From Aureibaculum flavum (GTDB taxonomy: Bacteria; Bacteroidota; Bacteroidia; Flavobacteriales; Flavobacteriaceae), in contig NZ_JAEHFJ010000002.1 of assembly GCF_016406085.1 (NCBI RefSeq), forward strand, positions 186,001 to 250,000: DNA of 64,000 nucleotides, in the 5' to 3' direction. A model generated the notes under the pieces. The model worked only from the letters and a program-made list of their open reading frames with translations. It made no database searches and was not told the origin of the DNA. Position 1 is the stretch's first letter; each line of letters opens with the position of its first letter. The position numbers were made by a program, and so were the translations under genes. This document shows positions 42,443 to 50,973 of the stretch, piece after piece.

Positions 42443-42463
42443 TAATAGAACAATCCTTTTAAA

Positions 42464-42832
42464 ATGAAAAAAAATTTATCAATTACTGCCATTTTAGGTA
42501 TGCTTGCCATTGTTTTAGGTGCCTTTGGTGCTCACGCTCTTAAAGAAAAATTAGGAGCTGATGCCCTACTGAGTTATGAAACAGGAGTACGCTATCAAAT
42601 GTACCACGTATTTGCTCTCCTTTTCGTTAACACCTATTCTGGTTTCAGTTCTAAAGGAAGGCAGACAATAAGTTGGCTATTTTTCCTAGGTATTTTATTA
42701 TTCTCTGGCTCTATTTACGCTATAACTGCGGGTGGTGTTGACCCTAAACTTATTTGGTTTATCACTCCATTAGGTGGTTTATTATTTATTATAGGATGGC
42801 TCGTAATGTTTTTTAACTTTCTTAAGAAATAA
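42464..42832 (+). CDS. DUF423 small membrane protein
   Basis: This 122-residue protein has four predicted transmembrane helices. The opening LGMLAIVLGAFGAHALKEKL, then YQMYHVFALLF and LFSGSIYA, are the DUF423 family pattern. The role is unknown. It precedes pckA by 68 bp, but a strong promoter and palindrome in between suggest separate control. Confidence 0.88.
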   Translation: MKKNLSITAILGMLAIVLGAFGAHALKEKLGADALLSYETGVRYQMYHVFALLFVNTYSGFSSKGRQTISWLFFLGILLFSGSIYAITAGGVDPKLIWFITPLGGLLFIIGWLVMFFNFLKK

Positions 42833-42836
42833 AAAA

Positions 42837-42858
42837 TTTACGAAAACGTTTTCGTAAA
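42837..42858. promoter_or_regulatory. perfect 22-bp palindrome, candidate operator of pckA
   Basis: The left half is TTTACGAAAAC, and the right half is its exact reverse complement. The centre has the CG step typical of LacI-family operators (GAAAACGTTTTC). It lies 13 bp before the pckA -7 element, covering the expected -33 region, where a bound regulator would block or recruit polymerase. No LacI-family gene is inside the window. Confidence 0.7.
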
Positions 42859-42871
42859 AAGTAATATTGCT

Positions 42872-42879
42872 TAATTTTG
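42872..42879 (+). promoter_or_regulatory. Bacteroidota -7 element for pckA
   Basis: TAATTTTG matches TAnnTTTG, 21 bp before the pckA ATG at 42901 and just downstream of the 22-bp palindrome. Confidence 0.65.
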
Positions 42880-42900
42880 TAGTTCAAACTAACTTATAAT

Positions 42901-44517
42901 ATGAAAGATTCTACAAAATCAGTAAATGCAGTATTAAAAAAATACGGCATAAAAAATGCCAATGTACATTGGAACTCATCACCCGAAGAACTGACAAAAA
43001 TATGCGTTGATAAAGGTTTGGGTAAAATTGCCGATTCCGGAGCTTTAATGGTAAATACAGGTGAATTTACAGGAAGGTCTCCTCAAGATCGATTTATCGT
43101 AAAAGATGAGATTTCTGAAGATAAAGTTTGGTGGGGTAACATAAATCTACCTTTTGAAGCTGAAAAATTTGACCGCCTTTATGATAAAGTAATTGAGCAT
43201 TTATCAGGTAAAGAACTCTATGCTCGTGATGCCTATGCTTGTGCTGACGACAGATATAGAATGAATATTAGAATAATAACTGAACTTCCTTGGTCTAACT
43301 TATTTGCATATAATATGTTTTTAAGACCTACGGCAAGTGAATTGGAATCGTTCCAACCCGAATGGCTCATATTACAAGCTCCTAGCTTTATGGCTGTTGC
43401 TAAGGAAGATGGTACACGCCAGCATAATTTTGCCATATTAAATTTTAAAAGAAAAGTTATTCTCATTGGAGGTACAGGCTATACTGGTGAAATAAAGAAG
43501 GGAATTTTTTCTGCTTTAAATTTTATTCTTCCTGTTGAAAAAGAAACATTACCAATGCATTGTTCATCAAATGTTGGTGAAAATGGAGAAACTGCAATTT
43601 TCTTCGGATTATCAGGCACAGGTAAAACAACATTGTCCGCAGATCCTAATCGTAAATTAATTGGCGATGATGAACATGGTTGGACAAAAGACAATACCAT
43701 ATTTAATTTTGAAGGCGGTTGTTATGCGAAGGTCATAAATCTTTCTGAAGAAAATGAACCCGATATTTTTAAAGCAATTAAGTCTGGAGCAATCTTAGAA
43801 AACGTGGTATGCAAAGCTGGTACTAATGAAGTTGATTTTGAAAATACTTCAATTACTCAAAACACTAGAGTTAGTTATCCTATCAATCACATAAAAAACA
43901 TAAAAACGCCTTCTTTAGCAGGTAATCCCAAAAATATATTCTTTCTAACGGCCGATGCTTTTGGAGTTTTACCTCCAATTTCACGGTTATTACCAAATCA
44001 AGCTGCGTATCATTTCATATCAGGCTATACGGCAAAAGTTGCAGGAACCGAAGCTGGAGTTACAGAACCTGTTCCTTCTTTTTCTGCCTGTTTTGGTGCT
44101 CCTTTTATGCCGTTACACCCTGCTAAATATGCAGAAATGTTAAGTAAAAAAATGAAAGATTCAAATGTAAATGTTTGGTTGGTAAATACTGGCTGGACAG
44201 GAGGACCCTATGGTGTTGGTACCCGAATGAAATTAAAATACACAAGAGCAATGATCAATGCCGCATTAAACGGTGATTTAGGACCTTACAATTATAAAGA
44301 TTACCATATTCACTCTGTATTTGGTGTTGCCCAGCCTAGAAGTTGCCCAGGTGTACCTACAGATGTTTTAAGTCCGCGAACTACTTGGAACGATGATGAA
44401 GCGTATTATAAAATGGCCTTTAAATTATCAAATGCTTTTAGAGAAAATTTTGACAAATTTGAAGCTATTGCCAACGAAGAAATAAGACGTGGTGGTCCAC
44501 AACGTTTCGCTTTTTAA
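42901..44517 (+). CDS. pckA: phosphoenolpyruvate carboxykinase (ATP)
   Basis: This 538-residue gluconeogenic enzyme converts oxaloacetate and ATP to PEP, CO2 and ADP. The kinase-1a loop GLSGTGKT occupies residues 236-243, followed by LSADPNRKLIGDDEHGW with the metal-binding aspartates. The N-terminal GEFTGRSPQDRFIV binds the substrate. The length matches bacterial ATP-type PEPCK. Expression is probably controlled by carbon supply through the palindrome upstream. Its stop overlaps, by 4 bp, the end of a convergent small lipoprotein gene. Confidence 0.97.
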   Translation: MKDSTKSVNAVLKKYGIKNANVHWNSSPEELTKICVDKGLGKIADSGALMVNTGEFTGRSPQDRFIVKDEISEDKVWWGNINLPFEAEKFDRLYDKVIEHLSGKELYARDAYACADDRYRMNIRIITELPWSNLFAYNMFLRPTASELESFQPEWLILQAPSFMAVAKEDGTRQHNFAILNFKRKVILIGGTGYTGEIKKGIFSALNFILPVEKETLPMHCSSNVGENGETAIFFGLSGTGKTTLSADPNRKLIGDDEHGWTKDNTIFNFEGGCYAKVINLSEENEPDIFKAIKSGAILENVVCKAGTNEVDFENTSITQNTRVSYPINHIKNIKTPSLAGNPKNIFFLTADAFGVLPPISRLLPNQAAYHFISGYTAKVAGTEAGVTEPVPSFSACFGAPFMPLHPAKYAEMLSKKMKDSNVNVWLVNTGWTGGPYGVGTRMKLKYTRAMINAALNGDLGPYNYKDYHIHSVFGVAQPRSCPGVPTDVLSPRTTWNDDEAYYKMAFKLSNAFRENFDKFEAIANEEIRRGGPQRFAF

Positions 44518-44927
44518 TCAATCCGAAAAGAACTTAAACGCATATTGTATTTTCTCTGTGCAAACTGAAAATACTGATAAAGCTTGTAATTGACTTCCAT
44601 TCCATAATCTATATTGGACTGGTAGTCAATTTCATTTTCATATATATTAGTATTATATCTAGTTGGGCTCCTAAACCTACTATTCCACTCCATAACATAA
44701 ATCCAATTTTTTGATTCTAATGTACTAAGGCTATAGTAACTTTCTGGTTTTGCAGTAGCCAAATAACTTGTAAATCCTGGATCAATAATTGTAATTTCAT
44801 ACTCCAAACTATCATTTGCAATTCTTACAGGTTCTTCTTTATCTTCATTTAAAGTAGTTGTTTGTTGTGTACCACAACCCACAATTAAAAAACCAAGTAT
44901 TCCAAAAACGTAAATAAAATTTTTCAT
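44514..44927 (-). CDS. small lipoprotein, possibly DUF6146
   Basis: This 137-residue protein has lipoprotein signal MKNFIYVFGILGFLIVGC, with the lipid cysteine at 18. The ATG at 44925-44927 is chosen because it places a short basic n-region before the hydrophobic core. The mature domain has IIDPGFTSYLATAKPESYY, YVMEWNSRFRSP and IDYGMEVNYKLYQYF, a pattern I associate with DUF6146 from memory. Function is unknown. It ends inside the pckA stop codon region (4-bp convergent overlap). Confidence 0.65.
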   Translation of the reverse strand: MKNFIYVFGILGFLIVGCGTQQTTTLNEDKEEPVRIANDSLEYEITIIDPGFTSYLATAKPESYYSLSTLESKNWIYVMEWNSRFRSPTRYNTNIYENEIDYQSNIDYGMEVNYKLYQYFQFAQRKYNMRLSSFRID

Positions 44928-44983
44928 TATTTTGTAATTTATTGACAACCATTAATATACAAAAACTATTCCAATTGAAGATT

Positions 44984-46075
44984 TTAAAACTCTAGTTTTA
45001 ACTGAAATTCAACAGGCTCTTCCTTTTCTACTGTATTTGTATTTAAATTAGACAGTGAAATACCCAACAGCCTAACAGATTCATGCATTTCTTCTTGGTA
45101 TAATAAATCTTTAGCCTGCTCTAATAAAACACTCTTATCCTTAACAAAATAAGGTAATGTTTTACTTCTAGTTTGTATTGTAAAGTCGCTATACTTTATT
45201 TTTAAGGTAATGGTTTTTCCTGAAATATTTGGTTTTAAAAGTCTACCAGATAATTCTTCAGCTATTATTTCCAATTTCTCGAGCATGTAAATTTCCGAAG
45301 TCAAATTGGTATTAAAAGTATGTTCAGCCGCAACAGATTTTCTGGTTCGGTCAGGTTTAACTTCACCATTGTGAATTCCTCTAACAATATCAAAATAGTG
45401 TTTCCCTGATTTTTTAAAATGCTCCGTCAAAAATTCAGATGATTTTTCTTTTAAATCCTTCCCCGTAAATATACCTAAGTTGTACATTTTTGATGCCGTG
45501 ACTTTACCAACCCCATAAAATTTTTTAATATCTAAAGCTTCTAAAAATGGAAGTACTTCTTCAGGAGGAACCGTTTTTTGACCGTTTGGCTTATTTACAT
45601 CTGAGGCAATTTTTGCCACAAACTTATTAATTGAAATACCCGCCGAAGCATGCAGTCCTACTTCATTATAAATTTGTTGTCTAATTTCTTGAGCCAAGAT
45701 CGTTGCCGAAGGAAAGTTCTTTTTATTCTGTGTCACATCCAAATAGGCCTCATCTAAGGATAATGGCTCTACCAAATCTGTATATTGATTAAAGATCGCT
45801 CTAATTTGAGTAGAGATCTCCTTGTATCGTGCAAAGCGAGGCTTTACAAATGTTAAATGTGGACAATTTTTTCGAGCCAACACACCACTCATCGCCGAAC
45901 GTACCCCAAATTTACGTGCCTCATAACTAGCTGCTGCAACAACGCCTCTTTCTCCACCTCCACCAACAGCCAAAGGTATTCCTTGTAACTCAGGATTATC
46001 CATTTGCTCTACAGAAGCATAAAATGCATCCATATCAACATGAATTATCTTACGGTATGGAGGTAATAAAGACAT
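44984..46075 (-). CDS. dinB: DNA polymerase IV (Y family)
   Basis: This 363-residue translesion polymerase carries the catalytic acids Asp14 (HVDMDAFYASVEQ) and Asp108-Glu109 (LSLDEAYLDV). A helix-hairpin-helix segment (FYGVGKVTASKMYNLGI) and the C-terminal little-finger domain follow. The ATG at 46073-46075 is preferred over a TTG two codons upstream. A -7-like element only 4 bp upstream suggests a leaderless mRNA. No clamp-binding pentapeptide is obvious beyond the C-terminal QLKLEF, which fits a beta-clamp motif. Confidence 0.93.
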   Translation of the reverse strand: MSLLPPYRKIIHVDMDAFYASVEQMDNPELQGIPLAVGGGGERGVVAAASYEARKFGVRSAMSGVLARKNCPHLTFVKPRFARYKEISTQIRAIFNQYTDLVEPLSLDEAYLDVTQNKKNFPSATILAQEIRQQIYNEVGLHASAGISINKFVAKIASDVNKPNGQKTVPPEEVLPFLEALDIKKFYGVGKVTASKMYNLGIFTGKDLKEKSSEFLTEHFKKSGKHYFDIVRGIHNGEVKPDRTRKSVAAEHTFNTNLTSEIYMLEKLEIIAEELSGRLLKPNISGKTITLKIKYSDFTIQTRSKTLPYFVKDKSVLLEQAKDLLYQEEMHESVRLLGISLSNLNTNTVEKEEPVEFQLKLEF

Positions 46076-46078
46076 CTT

Positions 46079-46086
46079 CAAAAATA
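46079..46086 (-). promoter_or_regulatory. Bacteroidota -7 element directly at the dinB start
   Basis: Minus-strand TATTTTTG matches TAnnTTTG, with 3 bp between it and the ATG. If used, transcription would begin at or inside the start codon. No LexA-like palindrome was seen. Confidence 0.4.
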
Positions 46087-46125
46087 ATGAAAAAAGCCAA
46101 CCCCGCCCTTTCTTAAGTACGGGAA

Positions 46126-46158
46126 TAAAAAAACTCGCCTATAGGCGAGTTTTTTTTA
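46126..46158. terminator. bidirectional rho-independent terminator
   Basis: The perfect 18-bp palindrome ACTCGCCTATAGGCGAGT (46133-46150) is flanked by an A-run on the left and a T-run on the right. It can therefore act in either direction. It ends the minus-strand gdhA transcript coming from 46190. Confidence 0.9.
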
Positions 46159-46189
46159 TCTTTTATATAAAATTCCAATTTATGTATTT

Positions 46190-47527
46190 TTACACTACGC
46201 CTTGATCCATCATGGCATCAGCAACTTTTATAAACCCAGCAATATTTGCTCCTTTTACATAATTTACATATCCATCAGGTTCTGTTCCATATTTTATACA
46301 CGCCGTATGTATAGAAGTCATTATTTGATGTAATTTCGAATCAACTTCTTCCATTGGCCAATTTAATTTCATAGCATTCTGAGACATTTCTAAACCAGAA
46401 ACGGCAACACCACCAGCATTTACTGCTTTTCCAGGTGCAAATAATATTTTGTTTTTATGGAAGACCTCAATTGCATCAGGTGTACAGCCCATATTAGAAA
46501 CTTCTGACACATATTTTACGCCATTATCCACTAATTTCTGAGCATCTTCACCATTCAATTCATTTTGCGTTGCACATGGCATAGCGATATCACATTTTAC
46601 ACTCCAAGGTTTTTCACCTGGATAAAATTTAGCTTCAGGAAACTCTTGAACATATGGAGAAACGATATCATTATTTGAAGCTCTTAAGGCTAATAAATAA
46701 TCTATTTTATCAGCATCCAACCCTTTTTCATCGTATACATAACCATCAGGACCAGAAATGGTAACTACTTTACCTCCCAATTCTGTAACTTTTAAAGCAA
46801 CTCCCCATGTTACGTTCCCAAATCCTGAAAGAGTAACTGTTTTCCCTTTAAAATTGTCATTTTGTGTATCTAACATTTCTTTGGTAAAATAAGTACCTCC
46901 AAAGCCAGTAGCTTCTGGTCTAATTAAGCTTCCGCCCCAATTTAAACCTTTACCTGTAAATACGCCTGTATTTTCTTGTTGTAATTTTTTGTACATACCA
47001 TACATGAACCCAATTTCACGTCCACCAGTTCCTATATCACCAGCAGGCACATCTGTATTCGGTCCAATGACCCTCCATAATTCAAGCATAAAAGCTTGAC
47101 AAAAACGCATTATTTCAGCATCTGATTTCCCTTTAGGGTTAAAATCAGATCCTCCTTTAGCACCTCCCATTGGAAGCGTTGTCAATGCATTTTTGAAGAT
47201 TTGTTCAAAACCTAAAAATTTAAGAATACTTAAGTTTACACTTGGGTGCAAACGAATACCGCCTTTATATGGACCAATAGCGTTATTAAACTGAATTCTA
47301 TGACCTAAATTAACTTGAACTTCGCCATTATCATCAACCCATGAAATTCTGAAAGTAAAAACACGATCTGGTTCTACTAGCCTTTCAATAATTTTTGCTG
47401 ACGCGTATTGTGGATTTTCATTATAAATGTTCTCTATAGATTCTAGTACCTCATGCACCGCCTGTAAATATTCTTTTTCTCCGGGGTGTTTTGTTTCTAG
47501 ATTGTTTAAGATTTCTTTTACATTCAT
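46190..47527 (-). CDS. gdhA: glutamate dehydrogenase, copy 1
   Basis: This 445-residue hexameric-type enzyme interconverts 2-oxoglutarate plus ammonium and glutamate. The substrate-binding LPMGGAKGGSDFNPKGKSD, TDVPAGDIGTGGREIGFMYG and the coenzyme motif SGFGNVTWGVA are intact. A variant segment SEVSNMGCTPDAIEVF replaces the usual EGANMPTTIEA, as also seen in Bacteroides-type enzymes from memory. Coenzyme preference (NADP or both) is not safely read. A second, more canonical GDH lies 3.4 kb upstream at 50974. It has its own promoter-like site and terminator. Confidence 0.93.
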   Translation of the reverse strand: MNVKEILNNLETKHPGEKEYLQAVHEVLESIENIYNENPQYASAKIIERLVEPDRVFTFRISWVDDNGEVQVNLGHRIQFNNAIGPYKGGIRLHPSVNLSILKFLGFEQIFKNALTTLPMGGAKGGSDFNPKGKSDAEIMRFCQAFMLELWRVIGPNTDVPAGDIGTGGREIGFMYGMYKKLQQENTGVFTGKGLNWGGSLIRPEATGFGGTYFTKEMLDTQNDNFKGKTVTLSGFGNVTWGVALKVTELGGKVVTISGPDGYVYDEKGLDADKIDYLLALRASNNDIVSPYVQEFPEAKFYPGEKPWSVKCDIAMPCATQNELNGEDAQKLVDNGVKYVSEVSNMGCTPDAIEVFHKNKILFAPGKAVNAGGVAVSGLEMSQNAMKLNWPMEEVDSKLHQIMTSIHTACIKYGTEPDGYVNYVKGANIAGFIKVADAMMDQGVV

Positions 47528-47567
47528 GTTTGTATATTTTATTTATTTTAAAACGTAAAACTCATAA

Positions 47568-47575
47568 CAAAATTA
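47568..47575 (-). promoter_or_regulatory. Bacteroidota -7 element for GDH copy 1
   Basis: Minus-strand TAATTTTG matches TAnnTTTG, 40 bp upstream of the ATG at 47527. The neighbouring sequence CATAACAAAA is shared with the promoter of GDH copy 2. Confidence 0.55.
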
Positions 47576-47678
47576 CAATTATTAAATTCTATTTTCAGCA
47601 AATTATAACTAATTATTTATGCAATTTGATAATTTCAACTTACATAAGTTATGACATTATATTAAATCCTCAAAAAAA

Positions 47679-50600
47679 CTACATAAAACCTTCAGGGGGT
47701 AAATCATCTATAGAAATATCTAATTCAGATGCATCATTATCAATCTGATATCCAGATTTAAAAATTGCCGCTTTATTATTTTTACCTTCAATAATTACCG
47801 AAAGTGGAGAATCAAACTGAATATGTCGTAAAAAATCATCTTCATATACCGCTTCTTGACTATTCAAATAATCTACATCAAAAAAGCCATCATTTAAAAA
47901 CGGATTAATTGTTAAATAGCCCACATTAAACGAAGTTAAATTTTGAAAAAAGTGAGTGCCTTGACTCGGGTCAATTCTAAAATCATTCAGCCCTGCTTCT
48001 ACAATTACTTTTGCTGCAGAAATTTGAGGCCATATGACAGGAATACCCAACCATGAATCACTAGATCCCCATCTGCCAGGTCCGACTAAAATATACTTTT
48101 TATGCTCTTCTGTAAATTTTTTATTTATCAATTCAACAGCTTTTGCAATTTGCCTTGTGCTCGCTGAATTGAATGTTTCTGGTTTTACATATACAAAATC
48201 ACAGATATCATCATATTTTCCATTTCCTAATGCCGATTCTGAATAAATAATAGTGTCTGCTACATCAAAATTATTTGGCAACATGCTCAATGTTTCGTTA
48301 CTCTCGACAATAGGTCGAATTTGTAAAAAACTAAATTGTCTCGGTTTCCCTTGAGGTACATCTAACTTAACGGCAAATTCAATTTCTATGGGATTTCTCA
48401 TTTCACGTTGCCCAACACGCAATAATTCCTGAAGTATTTCTGGCAAAGGAAAAGTACCATACTTTAAAATGTTATCAAATGTAATAACACGAATTCCGTC
48501 ATGCATTACACCGGGTCTTATCATGTTATTTTGCAAATCATAGGTAGATGCCACAAATTTTAACGAACCGTGCTTCTCCGCTTGTCTAATGGTAATTTTC
48601 TTTTTATTGATTGTTTGACTTGTAGAAGCAACATAACTATTAGGATTCATATCTAACGCATAAAAATATTGCTGTGTTTCTCGCTGAGTAGATCCTGGCG
48701 TTGACAATTGTATTATTTTCTTGGGATGATACGGAGAAAATCGTAACGTTTGTCCACCACCCACAATTATTTCTCCTAATCCTAAGGCGATATTGGCGAT
48801 ACCTTCATTAGGTTTTTCGTTTCCAATTGGATAGAAGTTAATGGAACGAGCAACACCAGAAATATTAGGATAAAAGACATCATCATATTGTGTACCTGTA
48901 ATTTCTTGTAAAATTACCGCCATTCTATTTTCTTCGACGGTATGAGAAGTGGCTTTTAAATACAATTTACTATTCTGAAAAAAGGCAGAAGCCATTACAG
49001 ATTTTACAGCATTAGAAACCATCTCTAACATTTGCTTCGGTTTGGTTTTAGGAAGCATATAGGTCGCAAAAACACCTGCAAACGGCTGATAATGTGAATC
49101 TTCTAAAACACTAGAAGATCGAATTGCTACAGGATGTTTGGTAACTTTTAAGAATGCTTTTATATCTTCCATTACCCATCCTGGTAAAGGTTTTGAAACA
49201 AATTCATCTAAAATCTCATTCTCATCATCACAATGTGCAGCAAATTTAAAGAGCTTATGCTCTTCCATAAATTCGTCAAAAACTTCCGTACTTAAAACTA
49301 CTGTTCGTGGTATAGATATAAGCACATCATCAAACTTTTTAAATAAGCGATTGCGTTTTAAAAAAGAATCTATAAATGCCAGACCTCTTCCTTTTCCACC
49401 TAAAGCTCCATCCCCAATTCTAGCAAATCCTAAATATTTGTCGTATTTATTTTTATTAAATTTAGAAATTACACCTCTAGATCTATAGATTCGATACGCT
49501 TTTATAGCTTCAATTAAAAAGGTTCTAATTTCTTCAGCATCTTCAAAATCTGCATATTCTACATTTTTAAACAAATTTGCTAGTGGAAAAAGTGCTCTTG
49601 ACCGCAACCACTTAGAATACTCACTTCTTATGGCATGATAGGTCATTGATTCTTTTGTAACAATAGCCAAAGCATTTTGAAATGCATTTAAATCTTTTAC
49701 GGTCATTAAAACTAAATGTTGTTCTGGATCCCAAAATTCAAAGTCGCCAAAAGAAAAATATTTTGTAATGTAATTTTTTAATTCTAACTCAATGGTTTCA
49801 GAGTGTTTCCACAAAAATTTACCTTTTAATTCTAATGCTATTTTTTCATTTTCGATATCTGAAGATTCTATCAGAAAAGGAAAATACCGTTCTATACTTC
49901 TTACATATTTTAAAAATTGAAAACCCGCTGTAGGGTCACGTTTACCATCTTTAAAATAGTTTACATCTGAAATTACACCCAATAAATTGTCTTTATATTT
50001 TTCAAACAAAGCCAATCCCTCTTCGTAATGCGTAGCCAATAAAATTTTTGGCCGTCCACGCATCAAATTCATTGCACGGTGCTCATTTAAGCCTTCTGAC
50101 ATAAATGACCGTGTTTGCTTTAAAATAATCTTATAAATAACGGGTAAATATCTAGAATAAAACCGCAACGAATCTTCTACCAATAAAATAGCTTTAACAC
50201 CAATTTCATTGATATCTTTATCAGCATTCAGCCTATCTTCTGCCAATTTTATAATCGCTAAAAAAATATCTACATTACCATTCCAATGAAAAACATAGTC
50301 AATGATACCTGTATTCTCTCTTAAAATTTTCCTCCTTAATTCAGATGAGTAATGACTCAATGCGGCTATTGGCACATTAGGAAAGAATTTTTTTAACTGC
50401 ATAGACGTTTCAAACGCCTTATAACTACCAATATCTAGCCAAGTAATTACAAGATCTATATGATCGGAACCTAATATTTTCAATGCCTTTTTAGCAGAAT
50501 TGGCATGTAAAAAAGTAGGAGGGTATCTTAAATTTAAAGCTGTGTATTCATTAAAAATTCGTTCATCAATTCTACCATCCTCTTCCAACATATAATAATC

Positions 50601-50711
50601 GTAATTAGAACAAACAATAAGCACTTTGTTTATTCTATTTTGCATCAATTGTTCAAATGCAAAATGTTCAAAAACGTATGTTTTTAAATCTGGAAGTGTC
50701 TTTTTAGGCAT
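47679..50711 (-). CDS. PEP-synthase-like (PPDK_N ATP-grasp) protein with two N-terminal receiver-like domains
   Basis: This is a 1010-residue cytoplasmic protein. Residues about 28-140 (NKVLIVCSNYDYYMLEE ... PNVPIAALSHYSS) look like a degenerate receiver domain. Residues about 175-290 (ILLVEDSLRFYSRYLPVIYK, then LLGVISDVNYFKDG) look like a second, better-kept one with an acidic ED pair and a candidate phospho-acceptor Asp. The rest resembles the ATP-binding part of PEP synthase/pyruvate phosphate dikinase (GGKGRGLAFIDSFL, VAIRSSSVLEDSHYQPFAGVF, PGRWGSSDSWLGIPV). The phosphohistidine and PEP-binding domains are absent, so it cannot be a complete PEP synthase. It lies between two GDH genes with its own promoter-like site. 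Confidence 0.72.
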   Translation of the reverse strand: MPKKTLPDLKTYVFEHFAFEQLMQNRINKVLIVCSNYDYYMLEEDGRIDERIFNEYTALNLRYPPTFLHANSAKKALKILGSDHIDLVITWLDIGSYKAFETSMQLKKFFPNVPIAALSHYSSELRRKILRENTGIIDYVFHWNGNVDIFLAIIKLAEDRLNADKDINEIGVKAILLVEDSLRFYSRYLPVIYKIILKQTRSFMSEGLNEHRAMNLMRGRPKILLATHYEEGLALFEKYKDNLLGVISDVNYFKDGKRDPTAGFQFLKYVRSIERYFPFLIESSDIENEKIALELKGKFLWKHSETIELELKNYITKYFSFGDFEFWDPEQHLVLMTVKDLNAFQNALAIVTKESMTYHAIRSEYSKWLRSRALFPLANLFKNVEYADFEDAEEIRTFLIEAIKAYRIYRSRGVISKFNKNKYDKYLGFARIGDGALGGKGRGLAFIDSFLKRNRLFKKFDDVLISIPRTVVLSTEVFDEFMEEHKLFKFAAHCDDENEILDEFVSKPLPGWVMEDIKAFLKVTKHPVAIRSSSVLEDSHYQPFAGVFATYMLPKTKPKQMLEMVSNAVKSVMASAFFQNSKLYLKATSHTVEENRMAVILQEITGTQYDDVFYPNISGVARSINFYPIGNEKPNEGIANIALGLGEIIVGGGQTLRFSPYHPKKIIQLSTPGSTQRETQQYFYALDMNPNSYVASTSQTINKKKITIRQAEKHGSLKFVASTYDLQNNMIRPGVMHDGIRVITFDNILKYGTFPLPEILQELLRVGQREMRNPIEIEFAVKLDVPQGKPRQFSFLQIRPIVESNETLSMLPNNFDVADTIIYSESALGNGKYDDICDFVYVKPETFNSASTRQIAKAVELINKKFTEEHKKYILVGPGRWGSSDSWLGIPVIWPQISAAKVIVEAGLNDFRIDPSQGTHFFQNLTSFNVGYLTINPFLNDGFFDVDYLNSQEAVYEDDFLRHIQFDSPLSVIIEGKNNKAAIFKSGYQIDNDASELDISIDDLPPEGFM

Positions 50712-50729
50712 TGATGAATGTGTTTATAA

Positions 50730-50737
50730 CAAAGATA
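50730..50737 (-). promoter_or_regulatory. Bacteroidota -7 element for the receiver/ATP-grasp gene
   Basis: Minus-strand TATCTTTG matches TAnnTTTG, 18 bp upstream of the ATG at 50711. It implies a very short leader. Confidence 0.5.
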
Positions 50738-50973
50738 GGAATTATTTGATGGGTAATTTCAGTGTCGTTAATTTTGGTTCTAATTTTAAAACATAGGGAA
50801 GGTACAAGCATTAACAATTGCAAAAGTTATCTTTATTTAAAAAAATGACCTGAACATTATACTTAAATAAAACAGGTACAATCAGGTTATAAATTAACAG
50901 TTATCAACTACTGATAGTCAATCACTATTTCATTCCATAATTATATCATACTCCATAAAATCTTACACCACTA

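Noticed and set aside
46098-46125. CCCCGCCC ... CGGG hairpin left of the gdhA terminator
   Set aside because: The arms are short and imperfect. The palindrome at 46133-46150 explains termination better.
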